Shown: positions 57,156 through 64,000 of the stretch, one piece after another
How positions within the stretch are numbered: position 1 is the stretch's first letter
Layout: every line of letters begins with the position of its first letter
NCBI GenBank assembly: GCA_026003355.1
Contig: BPHC01000007.1
Span: 1 to 64,000 of the forward strand
Length of the DNA: 64,000 nt
Reading direction: 5' to 3'
Origin: Cyclobacteriaceae bacterium
GTDB lineage: Bacteria; Bacteroidota; Bacteroidia; Cytophagales; Cyclobacteriaceae
Program-made: the position numbers and the translations under genes
Notes under the pieces: model-generated
The model's input: the letters and a program-made list of their open reading frames with translations, nothing else
The model's database searches: none
What the model was told of the DNA's origin: nothing

Positions 57156-57539
57156 TTATTTGTTTACAGGCTTGCCGGCTTTTTTCCAGGCATTAAAGCC
57201 TCCTTCCAGATTATAAACACGTGTAAAGCCCGAAGCAGCAAGTATTTTGGCGGCCGAGCTGCTGCGACCACCGGCAGCACAGTACACATATACCGGCCTG
57301 GTTTTGTCCAATTTTTGAATTTGCTGCCGGAAGTCGCTGCTGTAGTAATCAATTAGAATGGCCCCGGGTATGTAGCCACCTGCAAATTCTTCGGGTGTCC
57401 GTACGTCTAAAATAATTTTACTGGTGTTGTCCTGAAGTTGTTTTTCAAAACGGTTTACATCCAGGTTAACCGTACTTTGCGATGTAGAACATTGGGCGGT
57501 GAGCAGCAGGAGCAGAAGGGGCAGGGTATATCGCATCAT
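57156..57539 (-). CDS. rhodanese-domain lipoprotein
   Basis: The 127-residue product has a lipoprotein signal (LLLLLLTAQC) and one rhodanese domain: KIILDVRTPEEFAGGYIPGAILIDYY, active loop VYVYCAAGGRSSSAAKIL with the catalytic Cys, then VYNLEGGFNAWKKAG. It therefore handles sulfane sulfur in the periplasm. It lies 17 bases from the SoxB-like gene and 12 from the DsrE gene, in one transcript. Confidence 0.93.
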   Translation of the reverse strand: MMRYTLPLLLLLLTAQCSTSQSTVNLDVNRFEKQLQDNTSKIILDVRTPEEFAGGYIPGAILIDYYSSDFRQQIQKLDKTRPVYVYCAAGGRSSSAAKILAASGFTRVYNLEGGFNAWKKAGKPVNK

Positions 57540-57551
57540 AATGCTGAAAAT

Positions 57552-57959
57552 TTAAAAACCAAGTTTGATGTACAGCCATCCGTTTTGCTGCTTGCGAACA
57601 ATTTCGGCCAGCGCATGCGGAACAGTACGTGCAAAAGGAACCAGGTCTGCATGCTTTACATTGCGTTGCGACATGGTGAACTCGCAGGCAGTAAACGTTA
57701 TGCCGGTAAGGCCTTTATGCTGAATGCGCCGCGCATACACCGAATTGTTCTTTAAAAATTCCAGACCCGGACCGTGACAGATTACATCCAATTCGGCATC
57801 GGGAAATTCTTTTTTAAGATTGGTTACCTGGTTGATAACCGATTTGTGCACAAGCGTATCGGCCGACTGGAGATGAAGCACCATGCGGGGTGCCTGTTGT
57901 GCCGTTGCGCACATAGTTATCCAAGCCATTAAACCAAGGAAAAGTATGTATCTTTTCAT
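57552..57959 (-). CDS. exported DsrE-like protein
   Basis: The 135-residue product has a Sec signal (MKRYILFLGLMAWITMCATAQ) then a DsrE/DsrF-like alpha/beta domain: MVLHLQSADTLVHKSVINQVTNLKKEF, LDVICHGPGLEFL, and a cysteine in GITFTACEFTM at the usual position of the sulfur-carrying Cys. DsrE proteins move persulfide sulfur. The signal peptide places it in the periplasm, unlike most DsrE proteins. It is first behind the promoter at 58.0 kb. ATG 57959 or 57968. Confidence 0.87.
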   Translation of the reverse strand: MKRYILFLGLMAWITMCATAQQAPRMVLHLQSADTLVHKSVINQVTNLKKEFPDAELDVICHGPGLEFLKNNSVYARRIQHKGLTGITFTACEFTMSQRNVKHADLVPFARTVPHALAEIVRKQQNGWLYIKLGF

Positions 57960-57973
57960 GGGATTCATGAGTT

Positions 57974-58018
57974 TAAAGATATGAAATTTTTACCCGCAGT
58001 CGTGTGACTTAAATCACA
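57974..58018 (-). promoter_or_regulatory. promoter of the DsrE-rhodanese-SoxB genes: perfect CRP/FNR-type site plus -7 box
   Basis: TGTGA-N6-TCACA at 58003-58018 (coding strand TGTGATTTAAGTCACA) is a perfect consensus CRP/FNR-family site. Its centre is 29.5 bp from the 5' edge of TATCTTTA (57981-57974), a -7 box with one mismatch. Transcription should begin near 57968, which makes ATG 57959 the likelier start. Confidence 0.7.
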
Positions 58019-58024
58019 AATGGT

Positions 58025-59452
58025 TCAGAAGTAATAATCCAGAACAACAGAAAACAGGTGCGTGTAAACCTTATTGTGATAATTGGCGGGCGAAATTTCG
58101 GTATTCCGGTTTAATGGTCCTTTCCAGGTGTATAGTAGATCGGCCTTAAGGCCATGCAAAAATCCACCAAAGCTGTAGCCTGCCCGTAAATTTAGGTGGT
58201 AATAAGAGGGCATGTTGTATTTGTTAAGCCTGTAATTATTAAGAGAAGGCATTTTTGTTATTCCTGACTGTGCGTGGAGGCTTATGGTATGGCGTTTGTT
58301 GAGATAACGAACGTGTTCAAACATAACTGCATGTACGCCTCCGGCTCCTTCAATGCGTTCGCGCCACATAAATGTGTAAAAAGGTTCTACGCCCCACTCG
58401 CGCGGAAACAGGAAACGTCCCTGGCGGGTAATGTGGGTATAGTTTATAAACCACTTTTCGTTGTGTAACAGTTGTGTAAAACCGGTGCGCAGACTTATTG
58501 CAACAGACTTGCTGTTTGAATCAAAATACTGTTCAGAAACCGGCAGGGTGGCAGGGGTAAGTGAGTGCTGACGGATGAACTGCAGGCCGGCAATCCACTC
58601 TTTCAACCGGTATTGTTTTTTCCATTGGGTTTGCATAAATACCGTGTTAAACATATTTTCTGCCAGGTAATTCCATGCCTGCACTTCAATATGGTTGACC
58701 GGCATGCTGGTTAGATTAAGAATAATTATGCCGTTTGAGTTGGCCCTGCCGGCATAGTCGGCCGGTGAGCCGTCAACGGCCCGGCCTTGCGGATATACTC
58801 CTGCCGACTGGCTAATGGTGTACCATCTTACCGTTCCGCGGGGTGAGGTGCGCCATAAATATCCGCCCTTCAGCTTAATTTTCTTCAATTCGTTCCACTC
58901 CGCCCACAGGCCTTCCTGCAGATTGGGTCGCATTCGTCCGTCCTGCAGGTTTATTAGGGGTGTTTTCAGGTGGAACTTTCCTAACTGTATAAAACTTTTG
59001 GTGTTTTCCGACAGGTAATAACGCAGATAGAGGTCTTCCAGGCGGTCCAGATCGGAATGATTATCCGGATTGGTTATATCGAACAGTTGAATTTCGTATC
59101 GGTTCGAAAAAGGTGGGCCGGGATGGAGTACCGAGGAAGACAGGTTGTAAATGGTGAAGCCGGATAAGCCCGCCTGAAAGTTCTTTATTACCGGAGAAAA
59201 GTACGCCAGCCCGGCTCCGGTTGCCAGCGCATAGTAATCGGGGTAATCGGCATAATTAACCGTGCCCATAAAGAACGTGCGAAGGTGGCCTTCGAAAACG
59301 CCCATGCCATGCAGTATGTTGCACAGGCTGTCGTTTTGCAGACATTGTTTGTGAAGGATAGTTCGCCTTACTGACCATGATGGATCCTGGTGCTGGGCTG
59401 CTGCCATCTTAAAGAGAATCATCATTCCCGGTATCAACAGGGATTTCTTCAT
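58025..59452 (-). CDS. outer-membrane porin-like beta-barrel (OprD-like)
   Basis: The 475-residue product has a short signal peptide (to about MAAAQ) and a barrel with many amphipathic strands ending LFSVVLDYYF, a terminal Phe as in outer-membrane barrels. Segments such as YLSENTKSFIQLGKFHLKTPLINLQDGRM and GGYLWRTSPRGTVRWY recall OprD-family porins. It stands between the TsdA-like gene and the DsrE promoter. A role in thiosulfate or other anion entry is inferred only from position. Confidence 0.78.
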   Translation of the reverse strand: MKKSLLIPGMMILFKMAAAQHQDPSWSVRRTILHKQCLQNDSLCNILHGMGVFEGHLRTFFMGTVNYADYPDYYALATGAGLAYFSPVIKNFQAGLSGFTIYNLSSSVLHPGPPFSNRYEIQLFDITNPDNHSDLDRLEDLYLRYYLSENTKSFIQLGKFHLKTPLINLQDGRMRPNLQEGLWAEWNELKKIKLKGGYLWRTSPRGTVRWYTISQSAGVYPQGRAVDGSPADYAGRANSNGIIILNLTSMPVNHIEVQAWNYLAENMFNTVFMQTQWKKQYRLKEWIAGLQFIRQHSLTPATLPVSEQYFDSNSKSVAISLRTGFTQLLHNEKWFINYTHITRQGRFLFPREWGVEPFYTFMWRERIEGAGGVHAVMFEHVRYLNKRHTISLHAQSGITKMPSLNNYRLNKYNMPSYYHLNLRAGYSFGGFLHGLKADLLYTWKGPLNRNTEISPANYHNKVYTHLFSVVLDYYF

Positions 59453-59484
59453 TTTTTAACTTGGATTTACGGGTTGTTTATTGG

Positions 59485-60531
59485 TTAATGATTAGATAGG
59501 GCCCTGCGTTTTTTAAGTATGGGCTTAAAGGGGCCATACTTGTGCTGCACTTCGCTGAAGCCATCGGTATATGGCCCGAAGGGATGATCAACGGGCTTTT
59601 GCGAAATGTCGGGCCAGTCGTGGGTAATATCCATCTGCGGGCGCGGCATGGAGTTTACATAGGCGGCAATGTGCCAGGCCTCTTCGTCAGTAAGCTGCGG
59701 TTGCCGGTAGGTGGCGCCTAACGGCATGTTAGCCTTAATATAGCCGGCAAAGCGCGACAGCCGGTACAGGCCGGCCCCGTTGTTATAACTGTGCTTTCCC
59801 CACAAGGGGGGGTAAACATATCCGGCAAAATCCGTGGCCGCTACTCCTTCGCCATCTGCACCATGGCAAACGGTGCATTTTTGCTCATACAAGAGTTTGC
59901 CCTTCACCGGGTCGGCCGGAAAATCCATATAAGCCAGTTCAACCAGTCCTGCTCCTTTGGGGGTTGTACCTTTGGGCACGTCTTTGCCCAGCCACATCAG
60001 GTAGGCCACAATGGCCTTCATTTCGCGAGAGTCTTTGGGAAGGGGTTTACCATTCAGGCTTCGCTCAAAGCAGTCGTTAACTCTCTTTTCAATGGACTCG
60101 ATGGTTCCTGAACGCGCACGGAATTTAGGATAGGTAGAAGCCACGGCACTATAGTTGTTGCCAAACGGTTTGGTGCCGGCATCCAAATGGCAGTTTTGGC
60201 AGTTCATGCCATTACTTATGGGCATTACCTTTCCTTGAGGGCCGAGGTAACCGGCTGTATGCACAATCAGTTCCCGTCCATAACGAATCAGCGCGCCTTC
60301 TTCATTATCCGGGATGGTTGAAGGGTTGGGAGCAAGCCAAACGTCAGGAGCAGGTGCTTCCGGAGGCGGCTTTTGAGCAGAGTTTTTTTTCGATAGGCGA
60401 GCCATAACTTTTTCAGGTCCGTAAACGGAAATAACCATTACTGCTCCGATAAAACCAACCAGCAGCAGCATGAGTGCCACCAGCAGGTTAATAGCCCTGA
60501 TAAAAGGCCTTATGGTAAGCTGTTTTTCCAT
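59485..60531 (-). CDS. tsdA: TsdA-like dihaem c-type cytochrome, probable thiosulfate dehydrogenase
   Basis: TsdA oxidises two thiosulfates to tetrathionate (or the reverse) in the periplasm. The 348-residue protein has one N-terminal membrane helix (about 11-37) and two haem c sites: Cys111-Cys114-His115 and Cys219-Cys222-His223. Text between them, DAGTKPFGNNYSAVASTYPKFRARSG and KRVNDCFERSLNG, is diagnostic; Cys154 is the expected axial haem-1 ligand. The helix anchors it to the inner membrane facing out. It lies between the YeeE pair and the porin gene. Electron acceptor not seen. Confidence 0.88.
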   Translation of the reverse strand: MEKQLTIRPFIRAINLLVALMLLLVGFIGAVMVISVYGPEKVMARLSKKNSAQKPPPEAPAPDVWLAPNPSTIPDNEEGALIRYGRELIVHTAGYLGPQGKVMPISNGMNCQNCHLDAGTKPFGNNYSAVASTYPKFRARSGTIESIEKRVNDCFERSLNGKPLPKDSREMKAIVAYLMWLGKDVPKGTTPKGAGLVELAYMDFPADPVKGKLLYEQKCTVCHGADGEGVAATDFAGYVYPPLWGKHSYNNGAGLYRLSRFAGYIKANMPLGATYRQPQLTDEEAWHIAAYVNSMPRPQMDITHDWPDISQKPVDHPFGPYTDGFSEVQHKYGPFKPILKKRRALSNH

Positions 60532-60555
60532 TGTTGGAAGAACGGCCTGCTTACA

Positions 60556-61089
60556 TTAATGCGGAAGTTTTTCACGTAACCGTCCGTACACCCAGGTGCC
60601 TGTTATGGCACTCAGCAAAGTGATGATTACTGCCAGAAAACCACTACCAATCTGCGCAAAGAGTGGGCCCGGACAGGCACCGGTAAGGGCCCAGCCCAAG
60701 CCAAACAACAGGCCACCGATTACATTGCCCCAGTGAAATTCCTTTTTATGAAATACCACCGTTTCTCCCTGCAGGGTTTTCAGGTTGAAACGTTTAATTA
60801 TCCATACAGATATGATTCCTGTTATTACTGCCGTTCCGATTACTCCGTACATGTGGAAGGAATGCAGACGGAACATTTCCTGTATGCGGTACCATGAAAT
60901 AATCTCGGCCTTAACAAATACAATTCCGAAAAGAATGCCCACCACGGTATATTTAAGATTGCTTGTCCAGTTTTCCCGTGCAAGCTGGTCGTTAGGTGCC
61001 TCGCACTCCAGCGGATGCTGAACCACAACGGGTTGCTCTTCGGTGGTGGTAATGAGTTCTATATTTTCTTTCGTTAGCGTTTTCATCAT
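60556..61089 (-). CDS. YeeE/YedE family protein, C-terminal half (DUF6691 type)
   Basis: This 177-residue protein has four helices and one YeeE/YedE repeat: GGLLFGLGWALTGACPGPLFAQIGSG, with the conserved Cys in TGACPGP that passes thiosulfate through the pore in YeeE. A 55-residue polar N-terminus is not part of the family domain. With the adjacent protein at 61103-61669 it makes a two-subunit equivalent of full-length YeeE, so the pair is a probable thiosulfate (or sulfur compound) importer. Confidence 0.9.
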   Translation of the reverse strand: MMKTLTKENIELITTTEEQPVVVQHPLECEAPNDQLARENWTSNLKYTVVGILFGIVFVKAEIISWYRIQEMFRLHSFHMYGVIGTAVITGIISVWIIKRFNLKTLQGETVVFHKKEFHWGNVIGGLLFGLGWALTGACPGPLFAQIGSGFLAVIITLLSAITGTWVYGRLREKLPH

Positions 61090-61102
61090 TCAAGTAAATT
61101 AT

Positions 61103-61669
61103 TCAGATGAGTTTCATTAACCAGGGAAAGATGAGGTGAACCATAATAAAGCCTCCGGCCATAAAGCAACAGGTGGCCACCAACGAGGGCCATTGCAGTG
61201 CAGACAGCCCCATAATGGAATGGCCCGAAGTGCAGCCGCCCGCATAACGCGTGCCGAAGCCCACCAGAAAACCGCCAACAACCAAAAACACCAAACCTTT
61301 AAGCGAGAACAGGTGCTCTGTACTGAAAATGGAAGCCGGCATAAGCTGATGGTCAGTTTCAATATTTAATGCGCGCAGGTCGTTAACAGTTTGCTCGGCA
61401 ACCTGTATCGGTTCGGGGTTGCTCAAAAACTGCGTGGCCATAAAGCCACCTATAAATATACCTCCTGCAAAGAAGAGGTTCCAGGCTTCCCTGCGCCAGT
61501 CGTACTGAAAGAAAGGAATACGGGCCGGAAAGCAGGCAGCACAAATATGCCTAAGGGACGAGGAAATGCCGAAATGTTTGTTGCCTAGCAGCAGCAGTGC
61601 CGGCACGGTTAATCCTATAAGCACTCCGGCCACATACCATGGCCATGGTTGCCTGATGGTTTCTATCAT
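61103..61669 (-). CDS. YeeE/YedE family protein, N-terminal half
   Basis: The 188-residue product starts [20 protein letters not shown] and has the family motif [24 protein letters not shown] (Cys in GGCTSG) near the C-terminal third. ATG 61669 is chosen because ATG 61699 lies close behind the -7 box (61697-61704) and the sequence in between is not family-like. It precedes the DUF6691-type half by 13 bases. Confidence 0.92.
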   Translation of the reverse strand: MIETIRQPWPWYVAGVLIGLTVPALLLLGNKHFGISSSLRHICAACFPARIPFFQYDWRREAWNLFFAGGIFIGGFMATQFLSNPEPIQVAEQTVNDLRALNIETDHQLMPASIFSTEHLFSLKGLVFLVVGGFLVGFGTRYAGGCTSGHSIMGLSALQWPSLVATCCFMAGGFIMVHLIFPWLMKLI

Positions 61670-61696
61670 ACTATCGGGGGTTAGTTTATTACAGAG

Positions 61697-61741
61697 CAAA
61701 TTTCAAATCCTGATTTTTGTCAGTCGGTAACTTTAATCACA
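61697..61741 (-). promoter_or_regulatory. promoter of the YeeE-TsdA genes: CRP/FNR-type site plus -7 box
   Basis: TGTGATTAAAGTTACC on the coding strand (61741-61726) matches the TGTGAY-N4-GTYACA pattern with one outer mismatch. Its centre is 29.5 bp from the 5' edge of GAAATTTG (61704-61697), whose TTTG falls at the same place as in the other four. Transcription start near 61691, which excludes ATG 61699 for the first gene. Confidence 0.6.
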
Positions 61742-61761
61742 CTTCCCATCGGGTGTTTGGT

Positions 61762-62553
61762 TTAGAAAAATACCTCTTTAATAACAATGTACGCACCCAT
61801 AACCAGCACAAACCAGCCAAAGGCGGGCTTTAGCTTTTCGTTGGATATAAAACGGCTCAGGTAACTGCCGGCCAGGATGCCGGCAATTGAAAATGCCGAA
61901 AAAAGCAGCATAAAGCCGTAATCAATGGGCTGTCCGGCTCCCAGGTCACCGGTAAAGCCAATGAGCGATTTGAGGGCGATGATGACCAGAGAAGTTCCTA
62001 CGGCCTGTTTCATGGGCAAACCGGCCAGCAACACCAGGGCAGGAATAATCAGAAAACCTCCGCCGGCCCCCACCAATCCGGTCAAGCCACCCACCAGCAG
62101 TCCTTCGGCAAATATCAACGGGTAATTCTGTTTATTTCCTGCTCTTTCTCTGCCCGGGCGGCCAGGGCGTATCATGGAGTAACTGGCGCCCAGCATAAGC
62201 AGGGCAAAGAGCAACATGAGCAGCGTGCCTTTTGCTACCTCCACCTGCCCGGCCTGAAAAACCGGGTCTGGAATATGGGGTACAGCAAACTTGCGCACGG
62301 CATAAACCGCTGCAATGGAAGGTAACCCAAAAACAAGAGCGGTCTTAAGCCTTACATTGCCTGCCCGGAAATGGCTGAATGAACCTATAAGGCTGGTGAG
62401 GCCAACCACAAACAAAGAATAGGCCGTAGCCAGCACCGGGTCCACACCAAATAAATAAACCAATATAGGAACCGTTAAAATGGAGCCTCCTCCGCCAATT
62501 AAACCCAGAGAAAGGCCCATTATTACAGATGCTGCGTATCCCAATACTTCCAT
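61762..62553 (-). CDS. TSUP family permease (TauE/SafE), putative sulfite/sulfur compound exporter
   Basis: The 263-residue polytopic protein has both TSUP half-repeats: [19 protein letters not shown] and [22 protein letters not shown]. It heads the sulfur island. With a dioxygenase that makes sulfite downstream, sulfite export is a fair inference. Preceded by its own CRP/FNR-type promoter; the YeeE promoter lies between it and the next gene. Confidence 0.92.
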   Translation of the reverse strand: MEVLGYAASVIMGLSLGLIGGGGSILTVPILVYLFGVDPVLATAYSLFVVGLTSLIGSFSHFRAGNVRLKTALVFGLPSIAAVYAVRKFAVPHIPDPVFQAGQVEVAKGTLLMLLFALLMLGASYSMIRPGRPGRERAGNKQNYPLIFAEGLLVGGLTGLVGAGGGFLIIPALVLLAGLPMKQAVGTSLVIIALKSLIGFTGDLGAGQPIDYGFMLLFSAFSIAGILAGSYLSRFISNEKLKPAFGWFVLVMGAYIVIKEVFF

Positions 62554-62587
62554 CGGTAAGTTAGCTTTAATTTAACAAATAAAGCTG

Positions 62588-62632
62588 CAAAGCTACCAGC
62601 GTTCCCGTTCGGGCTCTGTAACCTGAGTCACA
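62588..62632 (-). promoter_or_regulatory. promoter of the TauE gene: CRP/FNR-type site plus -7 box
   Basis: TGTGACTCAGGTTACA on the coding strand (62632-62617) sits inside an 18-bp inverted repeat (62616-62633) with one mismatch. TAGCTTTG at 62595-62588 matches TAnnTTTG in full, and its 5' edge is 29.5 bp from the site centre. Predicted start near 62582, so the site centre is near -42, the class II activator position. No -33 box is seen. Confidence 0.72.
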
Positions 62633-62633
62633 G

Positions 62634-62903
62634 CCCGCTTTGCACATTGCCTTTTTGTAATGCCAGAACCTTTATGAAAGCAGTATATAACGCATCTTAC
62701 CATGCCGGGATATTTCGATGGATTGGCAACAACCACCAATGCCTTAAAACGATGAATGGGTTTGATTGGCCGATTTACAGGTGTTGAATTTTTACTAAGG
62801 TTGATGTGAACAGTTGTTCTGCTACCTAACATTTGTTAACAAAAAATTTTCACCAACATTTGATAAATCAAATTCAGATTAAGATAATTGTAACACACAA
62901 GTC
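62634..62903. other. intergenic region between the TauE promoter and the ilv leader
   Basis: About 270 bases without a convincing gene. It contains a 12-bp perfect palindrome TTTGTTAACAAA (62832-62843), a plausible operator, and two nearby AACATTTG sequences (62829 and 62855 regions) resembling parts of -7 boxes. The ilv promoter should lie here but I cannot assign it. Confidence 0.45.
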
Positions 62904-63008
62904 ATGAGCCATTCACTAACAGGATTTATGCTGCTAAAGGGTTTAGTTACCATTACTATTCTGGTGGTGAATATTATCGTCATTGGTAAACAACCGGGGC
63001 GATGCTGA
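62904..63008 (+). CDS. branched-chain amino acid leader peptide of the ilv gene(s)
   Basis: ATG 62904 opens a 34-codon frame ending TGA at 63006. Residues 5-27 hold 14 branched-chain residues (5 Leu, 4 Val, 5 Ile or nearly so), including ILVVNIIVI. It ends GKQPGRC. The CCG GGG CG of the last codons is the antiterminator arm for the hairpin that follows. Placement just before a branched-chain aminotransferase makes this a classical ribosome-mediated attenuation leader. Confidence 0.85.
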   Translation: MSHSLTGFMLLKGLVTITILVVNIIVIGKQPGRC

Positions 63009-63066
63009 TGGCTTTTGGTACATGCAGTCAAAACCGCCCCGGTAAAAGCCGGGGCGGTTTTGTTTT
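62994..63066 (+). terminator. transcription attenuator of ilvE (terminator with competing antiterminator arm)
   Basis: AAAACCGCCCCGG (63030-63042) pairs perfectly with CCGGGGCGGTTTT (63049-63061), a 13-bp stem with a 6-base loop, then TTTT after one G. The sequence CCGGGGCG at 62994-63001, in the last codons of the leader peptide, is the same as the 3' arm and can pair with CGCCCCGG instead. A ribosome stalled upstream on Leu/Val/Ile codons leaves this arm free and favours readthrough; one at the stop codon covers it and favours termination. Confidence 0.85.
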
Positions 63067-63097
63067 GTAAAAGGGCAAACAAACTAACAATTGTTAT

Positions 63098-63985
63098 ATG
63101 TATTATAATGATCGCACTATTCTTTATCTCAACGGAAAATTTATTCCTGCTGCTGATGCCGGCATTGACCTGTACAGCCAAACGTTGCATTATGGCTACG
63201 GGGCATTTGAAGGCATACGGTCGTACCAAACCGCAAATGGCACAAAAATCTTCAGGGCCCGGGAGCATTACGAACGCCTGCGCCACAGCTGCGTGTCGGT
63301 AGGCATTCCGTTCCGGTATGATACCGATGAGTTGATACAGGTTACCTACCGGCTGCTTCGCGAAAACAACCTGAAAGATGCCTACATCCGTCCGCTGGTT
63401 TACTGCAGCCCGAATATGTCGCTTACTGCGCCCCGCGAGGTTTACATTATGATAGCCGTGTGGGAGTGGGGCAAATACCTGGGCGATAATCTGCTGCGGT
63501 TGTGCATATCGCCTTATCAGCGACCTAACCCGCACTCGGTTAAGGTAGATGCCAAAATTACCGGGCACTATGTTAACTCCATCCTGGCCACCAGCGATGC
63601 CAAGGTGCGTGGATTTGACGAAGCCCTGATGACCGACATGAACGGTAACGTGGCCGAAGCCCCCGGTGCCAATTTCTTTTTCGAAAAAAACGGAACACTG
63701 TACACGCCACCGGCAGGCCACATCCTGCCCGGAATTACAAGGGCTACCATCCTGTCTATTTGCCGCGAGCTCGACATACCCGTTCAGGAAAAATTTTTTA
63801 AACCCGAAGAAGTTTTCGAAGCCGACAGCGCATTTCTGTGCGGCACAGCCGCAGAAGTGGTGGGGGTTGAATCGGTCGATGCCCATACCTTCCGCAAAGA
63901 CTGGAAAGACAGCCTCGGCAGGGTACTTCAGGAGGCCTATAAAGCGCAGGTGCTTGAGAAATCTTTTCAGCATGTAATTATCTGA
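63098..63985 (+). CDS. ilvE: branched-chain amino acid aminotransferase
   Basis: The 295-residue fold-type IV PLP enzyme makes valine, leucine and isoleucine from their keto acids. Motifs: LHYGYGAFEGIRSY (31-44), AYIRPLVY, PLP lysine Lys153 in KVDAKITGHYVNS, ALMTDMNGNVAEAPGANFFF and PAGHILPGITRATIL. A D-amino acid transaminase or aminodeoxychorismate lyase would look alike in part, but the EGIR motif and leader fix the role. The ATG follows the attenuator by 37 bases. Probably the first gene of an ilv/leu operon continuing beyond the window. Confidence 0.95.
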   Translation: MYYNDRTILYLNGKFIPAADAGIDLYSQTLHYGYGAFEGIRSYQTANGTKIFRAREHYERLRHSCVSVGIPFRYDTDELIQVTYRLLRENNLKDAYIRPLVYCSPNMSLTAPREVYIMIAVWEWGKYLGDNLLRLCISPYQRPNPHSVKVDAKITGHYVNSILATSDAKVRGFDEALMTDMNGNVAEAPGANFFFEKNGTLYTPPAGHILPGITRATILSICRELDIPVQEKFFKPEEVFEADSAFLCGTAAEVVGVESVDAHTFRKDWKDSLGRVLQEAYKAQVLEKSFQHVII

Positions 63986-64000
63986 GTGCATCAGCATGCT

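Noticed and set aside
62593-62832. 79-codon minus-strand frame before TauE
   Set aside because: It covers the CRP/FNR-type site and -7 box of the TauE promoter and has no protein features.
62879-63997. Long minus-strand open frame opposite ilvE
   Set aside because: It is antisense to a clear aminotransferase and its leader, and its translation has no domain features; an artefact of codon bias.
1-64000. tRNA, rRNA, CRISPR arrays, insertion sequences, phage genes
   Set aside because: Looked for on both strands; no TPsiC-like arm with cloverleaf, no spaced direct repeats, no transposase, integrase or phage structural proteins.

Overview
The window reads as chromosome of a Bacteroidota member, most likely from the Cytophagales side. 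Evidence: a PorP/SprF-type type IX secretion protein beside a giant surface protein with a type-B (gliding-associated) C-terminal sorting signal; an arginine operon built on the N-acyl-ornithine carbamoyltransferase ArgF'; an EF-G paralogue with altered GTPase residues; and -7 boxes of the Bacteroidota form TAnnTTTG. I see no rRNA, tRNA, CRISPR array, insertion sequence or prophage. Several otherwise normal genes are split by single-base indels, often in short homopolymers, which looks like assembly or sequencing error more than decay.

Layout. 0-6.3 kb: broken GH20 hexosaminidase lipoprotein and a broken ~1,760-residue T9SS-exported protein. 6.4-8.2 kb: PorP/SprF protein and a TRIC/UPF0126 channel. 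8.2-17.6 kb: a complete arginine operon (GNAT acetyltransferase, argG, argC, proC, argD, argF', argB, argE, argH) preceded by a promoter and an Arg-rich leader peptide with competing hairpins. 17.6-22.2 kb: M48 protease, tandem UspA, YfhO-like membrane protein. 22.3-27.7 kb: molybdenum cofactor genes (moaA, moaD, moaE, mobA, moaC, moeA) with a potassium channel embedded between moaC and mobA. 27.8-33.4 kb: ffh, DUF2911 lipoprotein, a RimB-like protease/RimK/aspartoacylase trio, a zinc-ribbon protein, ssb. 33.5-42.2 kb: FISUMP lipoprotein, ATP-grasp ligase, TSUP permease, SDR, folA, fmt, nth, NamZ-type muramidase, LolE-type permease, dolichol-phosphate-mannose-synthase-like GT2. 42.2-47.9 kb: EF-G2, arginine decarboxylase, divergent arginase with its own leader peptide, an outer-membrane barrel. 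47.9-52.2 kb: three tandem MscS channels and a second potassium channel. 52.4-62.6 kb: a sulfur oxidation island, all on the minus strand (rhodanese, sulfur dioxygenase-rhodanese fusion, DUF983, LysE, SoxB-like, rhodanese lipoprotein, periplasmic DsrE, porin, TsdA-like dihaem cytochrome, two YeeE/YedE halves, TauE). 62.9-64 kb: ilvE preceded by a branched-chain leader peptide and a textbook attenuator.

The most interesting signals are regulatory. Four promoters of the sulfur island and the UspA promoter share one architecture: a CRP/FNR-type inverted repeat (TGTGAY-N4-GTYACA, on the coding strand) whose centre lies exactly 29.5 bp upstream of the 5' edge of a -7 box ending in TTTG. This predicts one CRP/FNR-family activator, binding near -42, for thiosulfate/sulfur oxidation and the stress protein. 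Separately, three amino-acid operons (arg, ilv, arginase) carry short leader ORFs followed by hairpins, which suggests translation-coupled attenuation is widely used here.
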